Notes: generated from the sequence alone by a model not told the origin. Positions 1-5,233 are shown, numbered from the stretch's first letter. The stretch: 9,718 nucleotides of DNA from an uncultured Prevotellaceae bacterium (GCA_900315105.1 OMXX01000148.1:1-9718); one strand, 5' to 3'. Program-made: numbers and translations.

Positions 1-253
1 GGGCAGTCCGTAAGGGCTGTTATTCTATAGATGCGTGATTAAAGGAGCGCTGTAAGTGCGACACCTGAAGACTTTAGGTGTCGGTCCTTCAGACCTCATC
101 CCTCTAATAACGGCAAATATAACAGCCCTCACGGACTGCCCTTTTAGGTGCCGCTTCTTCAGAGCTCTTTCAGCCACATGATAGTCAACAATATACAACT
201 GAATAAATTTTTCGCTAAGGCTCAACAAGCTACGCAAGTCGTCGAACTCACGT
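1..253. repeat. Right-hand part of an inverted-repeat (MITE-like) element, copy 1
   Basis: The stretch ends in the shared terminus CGTCGAACTCACGT (240-253) and begins inside the element at GGGCAGTCCGTAAGGGCTG. The segment at 1-44 matches 1352-1395 of copy 3 closely. Copy 1 carries roughly 110 extra bases after that match. These include a near-perfect hairpin (59-83, arms CGACACCT/AGGTGTCG) and an inverted copy of the GGGCAGTCCGT block (about 117-141). The left end lies outside the window. No credible coding region is present. Confidence 0.75.
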
Positions 254-257
254 TAAA

Positions 258-290
258 ATTAATGCGATATTAATGTGTTATTAATGCGGT
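258..290. repeat. 11 bp tandem array, three units
   Basis: Three consecutive 11 bp units read ATTAATGCGAT, ATTAATGTGTT and ATTAATGCGGT. They start inside the TAAAATTA that follows copy 1. Further arrays with the same period but other sequences lie between 1801 and 2802. The unit length is not a multiple of three, so coding is unlikely. Confidence 0.7.
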
Positions 291-313
291 ATTCAGGTTT
301 CGGATGTTTAGTA

Positions 314-410
314 TTGCCTGGAAGGCAGTACTATTCGTAACCCCGTACATACGAGTGAAACGAGGATGTGCGGGGTAAACCTGTAATTCTTCTTCTGCCT
401 GGAAGGCAGT
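314..410. repeat. Hairpin module bounded by two GCCTGGAAGGC words
   Basis: Two direct copies of GCCTGGAAGGC (316-326 and 397-407), each followed by AGTAC, bracket a hairpin. Its arms are ACCCCGTACAT (340-350) and ATGTGCGGGGT (366-376), 10 of 11 paired, around ACGAGTGAAACGAGG. A diverged inverted copy lies at 637-739. It looks like a dispersed structured repeat. I cannot assign a known RNA family. Confidence 0.6.
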
Positions 411-445
411 ACATAGTAAAAGGTCGTAAGTGAAAAAACTAATTA

Positions 446-626
446 ACCTCAGTTCGACGAATTCATGGCAAACGCATCTCCGATGCTGAACTGACAATAA
501 TTACCAATCTTACCAATCTTTTTCCAATAAAAAATGATATTATTGTCAGTTAAAACAGCTTGCTGTTTGCCATATAGGAATTATTCGCTGAAGCTCATCA
601 AGCTATGCAAGTCATCGAACTCACGT
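446..626. repeat. Inverted-repeat (MITE-like) element, copy 2
   Basis: The left end ACCTCAGTTCGACGAATTC is a two-base variant of the usual ACGTGAG terminus. The right end is CATCGAACTCACGT. The element is flanked by a 6 bp direct repeat TAATTA (440-445 and 627-632). It carries an internal palindromic segment beginning CTGACAATAATTACC and ending ATTATTGTCAG (about 492-549), which is a shortened version of the one in copy 4. It contains no open frame of note. Confidence 0.75.
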
Positions 627-636
627 TAATTAGGTA

Positions 637-739
637 CAGCCTTCCAGGCTGATTAGTATATGGAGGTTCTATATCCGAGGGCATCCTCTCCTTCGTCGAG
701 TATGCATCTCTGTTACTCATAGTATTGCCTTCCAGGCAA
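637..739. repeat. Inverted, diverged copy of the GCCTGGAAGGC hairpin module
   Basis: GCCTTCCAGGC occurs at 639-649 and 727-737, the reverse complement of the words bounding 314-410. The stretch between them still resembles the reverse complement of that module around CATCCTC and TATGCATC, but has diverged. Confidence 0.5.
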
Positions 740-748
740 TTGGCTTTA

Positions 749-850
749 TTTTTCGCTAAGGCTCAACAAGCAGAAGCAAGTCGCAATACTCATCAAGCTG
801 CGCAAGTGTTAATTATTAATTGTTAATTATTAATTGTTAATTAATTAGTT
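749..850. repeat. Degenerate element end followed by a 14 bp AT-rich tandem repeat
   Basis: Positions 749-807 match the inner right end of copy 1 (TTTTTCGCTAAGGCTCAACA) and then degrade. From 808 the 14 bp unit GTTAATTATTAATT is repeated twice exactly, followed by a partial third unit ending near 850. This separates the repeat cluster from the terminator of the following minus-strand gene. Confidence 0.55.
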
Positions 851-868
851 CCTTCCGTGTTCAGAAAC

Positions 869-894
869 AAAAAGCCCACTCATAATGAGCGGGC
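869..894 (-). terminator. Rho-independent terminator of the 923-1186 gene
   Basis: Read on the minus strand, a GC-rich stem GCCCGCTCAT/ATGAGTGGGC (874-894, one G-T pair) is followed directly by TTTTT (873-869). It lies 28 bp beyond the stop codon of the minus-strand gene, which supports that gene being real. Confidence 0.8.
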
Positions 895-922
895 CATGAA
901 ATACGCCAAAACATAGAGCTTT

Positions 923-1186
923 TTATTCCGTGTGTACGACCAATTCCATATTATCATCCAGAGGGATCCATGCAAGTTCACGAACTGTCTCTGCCATATA
1001 TTCCCTATCCAGAATTTTAAGAACCATATTGATCCTACTTGTCATAGACTCCAAACGCAGGAACTTGTTCCATGTGTCGTTGTCCATTTCTATGATATCA
1101 CACGATGGGGCAGCAGACATACGAAATATCAATCTAACCGCCAATCTCATCTTCATTTCTTTCTTGTTAGTATCAGTTTTCTCCAT
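923..1186 (-). CDS. Small protein of unknown function (87 aa)
   Basis: An 87-residue open frame begins MEKTDTNKKEMKMRL and ends in ELVVHTE. I do not recognise the family. The protein has a charged N-terminus, no convincing signal peptide or membrane segment, two cysteines at most, and a middle part (residues about 35-75) that looks helical. The case for a real gene is contextual. A TAnnTTTG-type promoter lies about 32 bp upstream of the ATG and a strong intrinsic terminator follows the stop. Overlapping plus-strand frames lack such signals. It is a single-gene transcription unit surrounded by dispersed repeats on both sides. No Shine-Dalgarno site is obvious, which is usual in this group of bacteria. 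Confidence 0.6.
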   Translation of the reverse strand: MEKTDTNKKEMKMRLAVRLIFRMSAAPSCDIIEMDNDTWNKFLRLESMTSRINMVLKILDREYMAETVRELAWIPLDDNMELVVHTE

Positions 1187-1217
1187 AATTGTATAAGTAT
1201 TTTAGTCATTCATTTGG

Positions 1218-1242
1218 CAAATGTAGTAAAAAATTATCAATT
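1218..1242 (-). promoter_or_regulatory. Bacteroidetes-type promoter for the 923-1186 gene
   Basis: On the minus strand TACATTTG (1225-1218) fits the Bacteroidetes -7 consensus TAnnTTTG. A TTG-containing -33 box lies about 20 bp upstream within the neighbouring TTGGAGAATT. Transcription would start a few bases before 1211, giving a leader of roughly 25 nt. Confidence 0.55.
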
Positions 1243-1298
1243 CTCCAAGAAAAATGCTCAAAAAAAGCTTTCGAGGGTGTATTTTTTATGTAGAAGTA

Positions 1299-1463
1299 AC
1301 GTGAGTTCGACGAATTCAAGACCGCGAGGGCTGAAAGCCCGACACCTAATAGGGCAGTCCGTAAGGGCTGTTATTCGGTAGATGCGTGATTAAAGCCTTC
1401 AGAGTTCTTTCAACTACGTGATATTCAATAATATACAAGTGGGCAAATTCGTCGAACTCACGT
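1299..1463. repeat. Inverted-repeat (MITE-like) element, copy 3, with 8 bp target duplication
   Basis: The termini are perfect 18 bp inverted repeats: ACGTGAGTTCGACGAATT at 1299-1316 and its reverse complement at 1446-1463. The element is flanked on both sides by the exact 8 bp direct repeat TAGAAGTA (1291-1298 and 1464-1471). The inside holds a small hairpin (GGGCTGAAAGCCC) and the GGGCAGTCCGTAAGGGCTG block shared with copies 1 and 5. The 165 bp contain no gene, so if mobile it needs a transposase supplied from elsewhere. Confidence 0.85.
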
Positions 1464-1549
1464 TAGAAGTATATTTGTGACGTTGTAAAAGATGACATAG
1501 AATATCCAAGTATTGGCATCATTCCGCTTTGGCATTTTTGATTAATGTA

Positions 1550-1775
1550 ACGTGAGTTCGACGACTTGCTTCAGCTTGATGAGCTTCAGCGAATAATTCA
1601 AAATAAACGCATCTCCGATGCTAAACTGACAAAAATTACCAATCTTACCAATCTTATTCCAATAAGTTTTGAAAATAAAATCTTGAAAAGATTGCGCAGA
1701 TTGGTAATTATTGTCAGTAAAAAGCAGCTTGCTGCCAAATCGTAATAGAATTGCTCAAATTCATCGAACTCACGT
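1550..1775. repeat. Inverted-repeat (MITE-like) element, copy 4, with a palindromic insert
   Basis: The left end is ACGTGAGTTCGACGACTTGC and continues into CTTCAGCTTGATGAGCTTCA, the long form of the terminus. The right end is CATCGAACTCACGT. A 7 bp direct repeat TAATGTA flanks it (1543-1549 and 1776-1782). Inside, about 1629-1719 forms a long inverted repeat with outer arms CTGACAAAAATTACCAATCT and AGATTGGTAATTATTGTCAG, one mismatch. Copy 2 has a truncated version. The 80 bp between copies 3 and 4 show nothing I can name. Confidence 0.8.
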
Positions 1776-1800
1776 TAATGTACTAATTCCTGTATAAAGC

Positions 1801-1866
1801 AAGTCCGTTCCAAGTCCGTTCCAGGTCCGTTGTAAGTCCGTTCCAAATCCCATTCAAATCCCATTC
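1801..1866 (+). repeat. 11 bp tandem array, six units
   Basis: Six uninterrupted 11 bp units fill exactly 66 bp: AAGTCCGTTCC twice, AGGTCCGTTGT, AAGTCCGTTCC, then AAATCCCATTC twice. The same unit family returns in direct orientation at 2285-2317 and in reverse orientation at 2770-2802. The minus-strand open frame over the array (1783-2019) is low-complexity and unlikely to be a gene. Confidence 0.85.
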
Positions 1867-1956
1867 ACAAATGGGCGATAGAGTGGGGGTGTAGTGGAGG
1901 AGCATCAAAGGCTTAATAATCATCGTAGAGAAAGTGAACGCTAAGAGGTGCAAGTG

Positions 1957-2185
1957 AAAAAAATCAAGAGAGTTGAAAGAGGGGGGTGCACTTTTAATAA
2001 AAAAACGACTTATGTACATTGATTATCAATGATTTACGTTTAGTGCACCTCCCCCCAAAACAAGTGCACCCTATCTCCCTGCTTTAGGGGGAGGTGCACG
2101 CTTCGTTATCTTTTGATTATCAGGGCGTTATATGGCTAAAACCGGTAAAAGTGCACCCCCCTCTTTCAACTCTCTTGATTTTTTT
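1957..2185. repeat. Perfect 40 bp inverted repeat with a structured 149 bp spacer
   Basis: Positions 1957-1996 and 2146-2185 are perfect reverse complements of each other, containing AGAGGGGGGTGCAC and its complement. Within the spacer a second perfect 13 bp inverted pair, GTGCACCTCCCCC (2043-2055) and GGGGGAGGTGCAC (2087-2099), repeats the same GTGCACC theme. TTGATTATCA occurs twice in direct orientation (about 2019 and 2112). The spacer therefore looks like two related modules. No gene is visible. The stem is much too long for an ordinary terminator. Confidence 0.85.
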
Positions 2186-2284
2186 TCAAAGCAAGGGTAT
2201 TACACCAAATTTATTACATCCATCATGCCCTGATTTTCTCCTTCAAATCATCGCTCTTTCCTACGTTCTTTCTGACTTCACAGT

Positions 2285-2317
2285 AGGTCCGTTTCAGGTC
2301 CGTTGTAAGTCCGTAGA
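2285..2317 (+). repeat. 11 bp tandem array, three units (AGGTCCGTTGT family)
   Basis: The units AGGTCCGTTTC, AGGTCCGTTGT and AAGTCCGTAGA have the same orientation and family as 1801-1866, so the two arrays bracket the 40 bp inverted repeat. Confidence 0.75.
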
Positions 2318-2332
2318 TACTCCATCGATGGA

Positions 2333-2387
2333 AGCGAACCCAGAGCGAAGGCATAGCGAAGGGAGAACGAAGGCACAACGAAGGTGA
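2333..2387 (+). repeat. 11 bp tandem array, five units (AGCGAAGGCAT family)
   Basis: The units are AGCGAACCCAG, AGCGAAGGCAT, AGCGAAGGGAG, AACGAAGGCAC and AACGAAGGTGA. The consensus differs from the AAGTCC family, but the period is exactly the same. The plus-strand open frame through it (2094-2387) translates to low-complexity residues and is probably chance. Confidence 0.75.
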
Positions 2388-2471
2388 AGTAAGCTAATCC
2401 TACATACCTACATCGACACCCCATATAACTATCACATCCTTAATCTGTTATAAGGATTTCAAATATGCTCC

Positions 2472-2645
2472 AAACCTACACTAAACCTACATTTTTATGT
2501 AGGTTAATTAATAATTAATAATGGATAATGTATAATTTAGTTTGACTTGAACGCTTATGATACTATTCAAATTACTCATTATTAATTATCAATTATTAAT
2601 TTCATGCCTTGACAGGCATGATTTGTGTAGGGTTAGTGTATGGTT
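2472..2645. repeat. Inverted pair of 11 bp dimers around AT-rich repeats
   Basis: AAACCTACACT and AAACCTACATT (2472-2493) have reverse-strand relatives AACCATACACT and AACCCTACACA at 2645-2624. A further GTGTAGGGTTAGTG lies near 2712. Between them are AT-rich inverted repeats (about 2506-2537 and 2571-2600) and a small hairpin CATGCCTTGACAGGCATG (2603-2620). From 2646 to 2769 I see only scattered short repeats. Confidence 0.55.
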
Positions 2646-2769
2646 GGGCAATATCTGAAAACGCTGCAAGTTTTTGTGCATCAATAGTTTGTACCACCTG
2701 CTAATGTAGGGGTGTAGGGTTAGTGCGAAAAAGTTTTTTTTCAGCGAGAATATCTCGTTGTGACAAGAA

Positions 2770-2802
2770 GTTGGGGACTTACAGGGGATTTGGTAGGGAC
2801 TT
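2770..2802 (-). repeat. 11 bp tandem array, three units, reverse orientation
   Basis: On the minus strand the units are AAGTCCCTACC, AAATCCCCTGT and AAGTCCCCAAC. They are recognisably the AAGTCC/AAATCC family of 1801-1866 in opposite orientation. The roughly 1 kb between the two arrays is therefore bounded by inverted arrays. Confidence 0.65.
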
Positions 2803-2829
2803 GCTTAGAGCGAATAAAAATTCGCAAAA

Positions 2830-3267
2830 TTATGGCTTATAAACTACAAACACATCGCTTGCCTTGTTTTTTAATTCTCGCTCTAATTCGGATAGACTAT
2901 TATCATATCGGTCAACATCAATAGAAGAAAAAGAGTCATCCTCGAAGTATAATTTCCTTCCTTCTCCTATAGCACTCCTTTCTTCATCCATTACCTCTTC
3001 CATAAGTTCTTTAGAAAGTCCTTGTCCAAAGAACATATATATGCAAGGAATCTTATTAGGAGCTGTCTCGAAGATATAACACCATGTAAGGCCATGTTCA
3101 TGCAGGATTTTTTCTAACACAGCACTATTTACATGGAACCAATCCCATGTGTCATTCGTGTTCTCTACTGATGTAACAAATGGATATTTATTGTCATACA
3201 TCCTAATTGTAACCCTTTCAGGGACTTTCACTTCTGAAAGTAGTAATTCAAAAAAACTATTATCCAT
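2830..3267 (-). CDS. Acidic cytoplasmic protein of unknown function (145 aa)
   Basis: The 145-residue protein starts MDNSFFELLLSEVKVPERV and ends DVFVVYKP. I do not recognise the family. It is markedly acidic (about 28 Asp/Glu against 15 Lys/Arg) and has no signal peptide or membrane segment. The middle is rich in aromatic residues (NDTWDWFHVN, TWCYIFETAP, YMFFGQG), followed by a charged, probably helical C-terminus (LSELERELKNKAS). Size and composition would suit a small binding or immunity-type protein, but that is a guess. It lies on the same strand as tnpB and begins 42 bp beyond the last CRISPR-like repeat. It could be read from the same transcript or be an independent gene; no clear promoter was found. 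A short GCGAAT/ATTCGC hairpin (2809-2824) follows the stop without a T tract. Confidence 0.6.
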   Translation of the reverse strand: MDNSFFELLLSEVKVPERVTIRMYDNKYPFVTSVENTNDTWDWFHVNSAVLEKILHEHGLTWCYIFETAPNKIPCIYMFFGQGLSKELMEEVMDEERSAIGEGRKLYFEDDSFSSIDVDRYDNSLSELERELKNKASDVFVVYKP

Positions 3268-3309
3268 AATTTATCTTTTTTCATTTCAACCTATTATACT
3301 ATAGTTTGC

Positions 3310-3476
3310 GGTTTGTCCAGATTATAAAATCCATGCAGGTGCATCGCGATTTCGTAGAGGCTTTCATTATGATGGATGTAACAACCTTACAAAATCCATG
3401 CAGGTGCATCAGAGCGAGATCTGGAATGCGATAAATGCCGGATGTAACAACCTTACAAAATCCATGCAGGTGCATC
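3310..3476 (-). CRISPR. Short CRISPR-like array flush with the tnpB stop codon
   Basis: Two identical 36 nt repeats (3441-3476, 3375-3410; 37 nt if a shared flanking G is counted) and one degenerate copy (3310-3345) enclose spacers of 30 nt (3411-3440) and 29 nt (3346-3374). The spacers are unrelated to each other. Read on the minus strand the repeat begins GATGCACCTGCATGGATTTT, and the degenerate copy keeps just that half. Loss of the 3' half in the last repeat is typical of the distal end of an array, so transcription probably runs from the tnpB side. The repeat ends are complementary (GATG/CATC). Its 3' part can form a stem-loop TGTAA-GGTTG-TTACA (3457-3443) next to the spacer. The array begins one base after the tnpB stop codon and has no cas1, cas2 or other cas gene nearby. 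The open frame read through it is an artefact of the repeats. It could instead be duplicated right ends of a transposon or an orphan array. Confidence 0.75.
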
Positions 3477-4814
3477 CTATACATAAGATTTCTGTTGTTT
3501 TCCTGTTTCAAACTTGCTGGTTGCAATCCCATTCACAGAGAAACGGGAGAGCAGAGCCGTCAAGTCCGCAGGCGTAGATTCGGGATAATCCGTCCCTATT
3601 TTGTGATTAACTAACTGCCCCAGCAGATTGCGACTGGCATTATAGTCGCGGTCGAGCACAGCACCACACTTATCGCATCGGTAGGTGCGATCATGTAGTG
3701 TCAAGTCTTTTTTTACCGATCCACAAACAGAGCATGTCTTACTGCTCGGATAATAGCGGTCAACCTTTAATACCCTGACACCGTTCGTTGCTGCCTTATA
3801 TTCTATCTGTCTGCGCAACTCGCCGAAAGACATATCATTGACGGCTTGCGCCAGTCGATGATTCTTCGTCATGCCTTTCACGTTCAAGTCCTCAATGGCA
3901 ATCTCACCATAGTGCGTGGTGAGAATGGTCGTGACTTTATGCAGGAAATCACGTCTGATGTTAGCCACTCGTCCCTGAGCATGAGCAAGACGGACTGACA
4001 GTTTCATATAATTGTTCGACTTCTTGGCGCCTTGCAATCGCTCCTCTTTGGTTTTCGGATGGACGCGCTTGCTGAGCTGTCTGCTGAGTCGTTTTATTTT
4101 TCTTAGATTCTTCTTTAGTGGTTTAGGATTGTCAATGGCAATGCCATCGGAAAGTATCAGGGCTGACTTGATACCCACGTCAACACCAACCTTCCTGCCT
4201 GCATCAACTAAATCCACATTCGGATGTGTTCGCTTGTATTCCTCTTCGGTTATTTGTAAACTAAATGACACAAAGAAGTGCCCTCCACTTTGGCTTATAC
4301 AAGCATTGTTTATCTTTGCATAGTTAAAGCGTATGTGCTCCATCATCTTCACCCAACCAAGCTTCGGAAAATGAATGTACTGATGCTTATGTTTTTCATT
4401 ATGGACAAGGCACTTAAACGCTTTTGAGTTCTGATTGAACTCCGATAAATGTATCTCGCTGGATTGAAGGTAAAAGCTACCTTCATTGTCTCTTTTCTTT
4501 TTGAACTGCGGATAGGCAACCTTTCCTTCCTTCAAGTTCCTGAAGAAATTATCAAATGCACTCTGCAAATTTGCGAAAGGCTGGTCAGTAGCACATTTCG
4601 TAACTTCATTGCAAAAAGGGAACTGCTCTTTCTTGATAGCATTAAATCGTTTCCTTATTTCACGGCCATTTGGTTTCTCCCCAGCCTCATACATACGTTT
4701 CCATTCAGCCAAGCCCCAGTTATAAGCCAGTCGTGCACACCCAAAAGCCTTGCGGAAGTAAGTCTTCTGCTTGTTATTAGGCTTCAGTTCTATTCTATGT
4801 GCAATTGGAATCAT
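3477..4814 (-). CDS. tnpB: TnpB-family RNA-guided RuvC nuclease (IS200/IS605 OrfB-like, 445 aa)
   Basis: The family consists of transposon-encoded nucleases guided by an RNA made from the transposon right end; Cas12 enzymes descend from it. The N-terminal OrfB helix-turn-helix-like part is at residues 10-40 (KPNNKQKTYFRKAF, LAYNWGLAEW). RuvC-I is KVGVDVGIKS with Asp212, RuvC-II is IAIEDLNVKGM with Glu308. A zinc ribbon has Cys361/Cys364 and Cys380/Cys383, and RuvC-III is DRDYNASRNL (Asp388/Asp390). All catalytic positions are present, so the enzyme should be active. The length is at the upper end for TnpB and within the range of miniature Cas12 proteins. The C-terminal tail after residue 410 (TPADLTALLSRFSVNGIATS) is of the kind seen in TnpB proteins whose gene end overlaps the guide RNA. 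No tnpA is present. The gene starts 32 bp after a 55 aa gene, and a CRISPR-like array follows its TAG directly, which is the unusual point. Whether it acts as transposon TnpB or as a Cas12-like effector cannot be told from the protein alone. Confidence 0.93.
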   Translation of the reverse strand: MIPIAHRIELKPNNKQKTYFRKAFGCARLAYNWGLAEWKRMYEAGEKPNGREIRKRFNAIKKEQFPFCNEVTKCATDQPFANLQSAFDNFFRNLKEGKVAYPQFKKKRDNEGSFYLQSSEIHLSEFNQNSKAFKCLVHNEKHKHQYIHFPKLGWVKMMEHIRFNYAKINNACISQSGGHFFVSFSLQITEEEYKRTHPNVDLVDAGRKVGVDVGIKSALILSDGIAIDNPKPLKKNLRKIKRLSRQLSKRVHPKTKEERLQGAKKSNNYMKLSVRLAHAQGRVANIRRDFLHKVTTILTTHYGEIAIEDLNVKGMTKNHRLAQAVNDMSFGELRRQIEYKAATNGVRVLKVDRYYPSSKTCSVCGSVKKDLTLHDRTYRCDKCGAVLDRDYNASRNLLGQLVNHKIGTDYPESTPADLTALLSRFSVNGIATSKFETGKQQKSYV

Positions 4815-4847
4815 ATATAATCTAAAATTACACTACAAATTCAAGTT

Positions 4848-5015
4848 TTACAACATCCCTGCCTTGCTCAGTATCTTATGAGCCATTATACAGAAGGGAT
4901 GCTGATCCTTGTTCTTATTTCCCTTAAAGTCACGCTCGGCCTCTTCTGCACGACTAAGGAACTCGCGTGCTTCCTTACCTTTCAGCGTAGGGATAGCTTT
5001 GATTGCTGTTGCCAT
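4848..5015 (-). CDS. Small conserved-looking protein, function unknown (55 aa)
   Basis: The start chosen is the ATG at 5015, giving MATAIKAIPTLKGKEAREFL and ending ILSKAGML. It is preceded by GGAGAT about five bases upstream, and by a good Bacteroidetes promoter 30 bp further up. The longer frame from 5141 would run through that promoter and is rejected. The protein is charged and probably helical, with no membrane segment. The opening MATAIKAIP resembles small proteins I recall from Prevotella and Bacteroides genomes that sit beside toxin-like or acetyltransferase genes. An antitoxin-like role is possible but not shown. The neighbour just downstream on the same strand is tnpB, not a recognisable toxin, so tnpB may have landed in an older gene pair or may share this promoter. 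Confidence 0.7.
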   Translation of the reverse strand: MATAIKAIPTLKGKEAREFLSRAEEAERDFKGNKNKDQHPFCIMAHKILSKAGML

Positions 5016-5044
5016 ATTAATATCTCCTATCCTAATCTTGGTTG

Positions 5045-5075
5045 CAAAGATACGATATTTTTCTGAATTAACAAT
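5045..5075 (-). promoter_or_regulatory. Bacteroidetes-type promoter for the 55 aa gene (and possibly tnpB)
   Basis: On the minus strand ATTG (5075-5072), a 19 bp gap and TATCTTTG (5052-5045) match the TTTG-N19-TAnnTTTG pattern apart from one base in the -33 box. The start would be close to 5038, leaving a leader of about 25 nt before the ATG at 5015. Since tnpB follows the small gene by 32 bp, this may also drive tnpB and the array. Confidence 0.7.
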
Positions 5076-5185
5076 GCTTTCATCAAGAATTAAACAAATT
5101 ATTTGTTTTTTTTGTACACTCTCGCTGCTATATATCCACAATGCTAACTATACTTTTCTTATCCTGAATGAATCTCTATACGAAT

Positions 5186-5233
5186 GCAAAAAATATGCCG
5201 CTCAAAGGGATGTTCCTTTAAGCGGCATATTTT
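5186..5233 (-). terminator. Intrinsic terminator downstream of serB
   Basis: Minus-strand reading gives a 19 bp stem (arms 5233-5215 and 5208-5190, containing ATGCCGCTTAAAGG; one imperfect pair) with a 6 nt loop, followed by further T residues. It ends the serB transcript about 40 bp past its stop. The plus-strand copy also has a short T run (5230-5233), but no plus-strand gene precedes it. Confidence 0.75.

Noticed and set aside
932..1381. 149-residue plus-strand open frame opposite the small minus-strand gene
   Set aside because: It runs through the promoter of the minus-strand gene and into element copy 3. The minus-strand frame has both promoter and terminator.
1783..2019. Minus-strand open frame across the 11 bp array
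   Set aside because: Its repeated Trp-Asn-Gly and Asp-Leu-Glu-Arg words come from the 11 bp repeat read in shifting frames. It also runs into one arm of the 40 bp inverted repeat.
2094..2387. Plus-strand open frame of 97 residues
   Set aside because: It passes through an arm of the 40 bp inverted repeat and two 11 bp arrays; composition is low-complexity and there is no promoter or ribosome site.
2809..2824. Hairpin GCGAAT/ATTCGC as terminator of the 2830-3267 gene
   Set aside because: The stem has only 6 bp, its loop is AT-rich, and no T tract follows on the minus strand.
3490..3530. Anti-repeat (tracrRNA-like) pairing between the tnpB 3' end and the array repeat
   Set aside because: Only short matches (AACAAC, GCAACC) were found, and they are not in the order needed for a continuous duplex. 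This is not enough to call a tracrRNA by eye.
3299..3532. 77-residue minus-strand open frame over the array
   Set aside because: It contains the same peptide (HLHGFCKVVTS) twice because it translates the 36 nt repeats; it overlaps the tnpB end in another frame and has no start signals.
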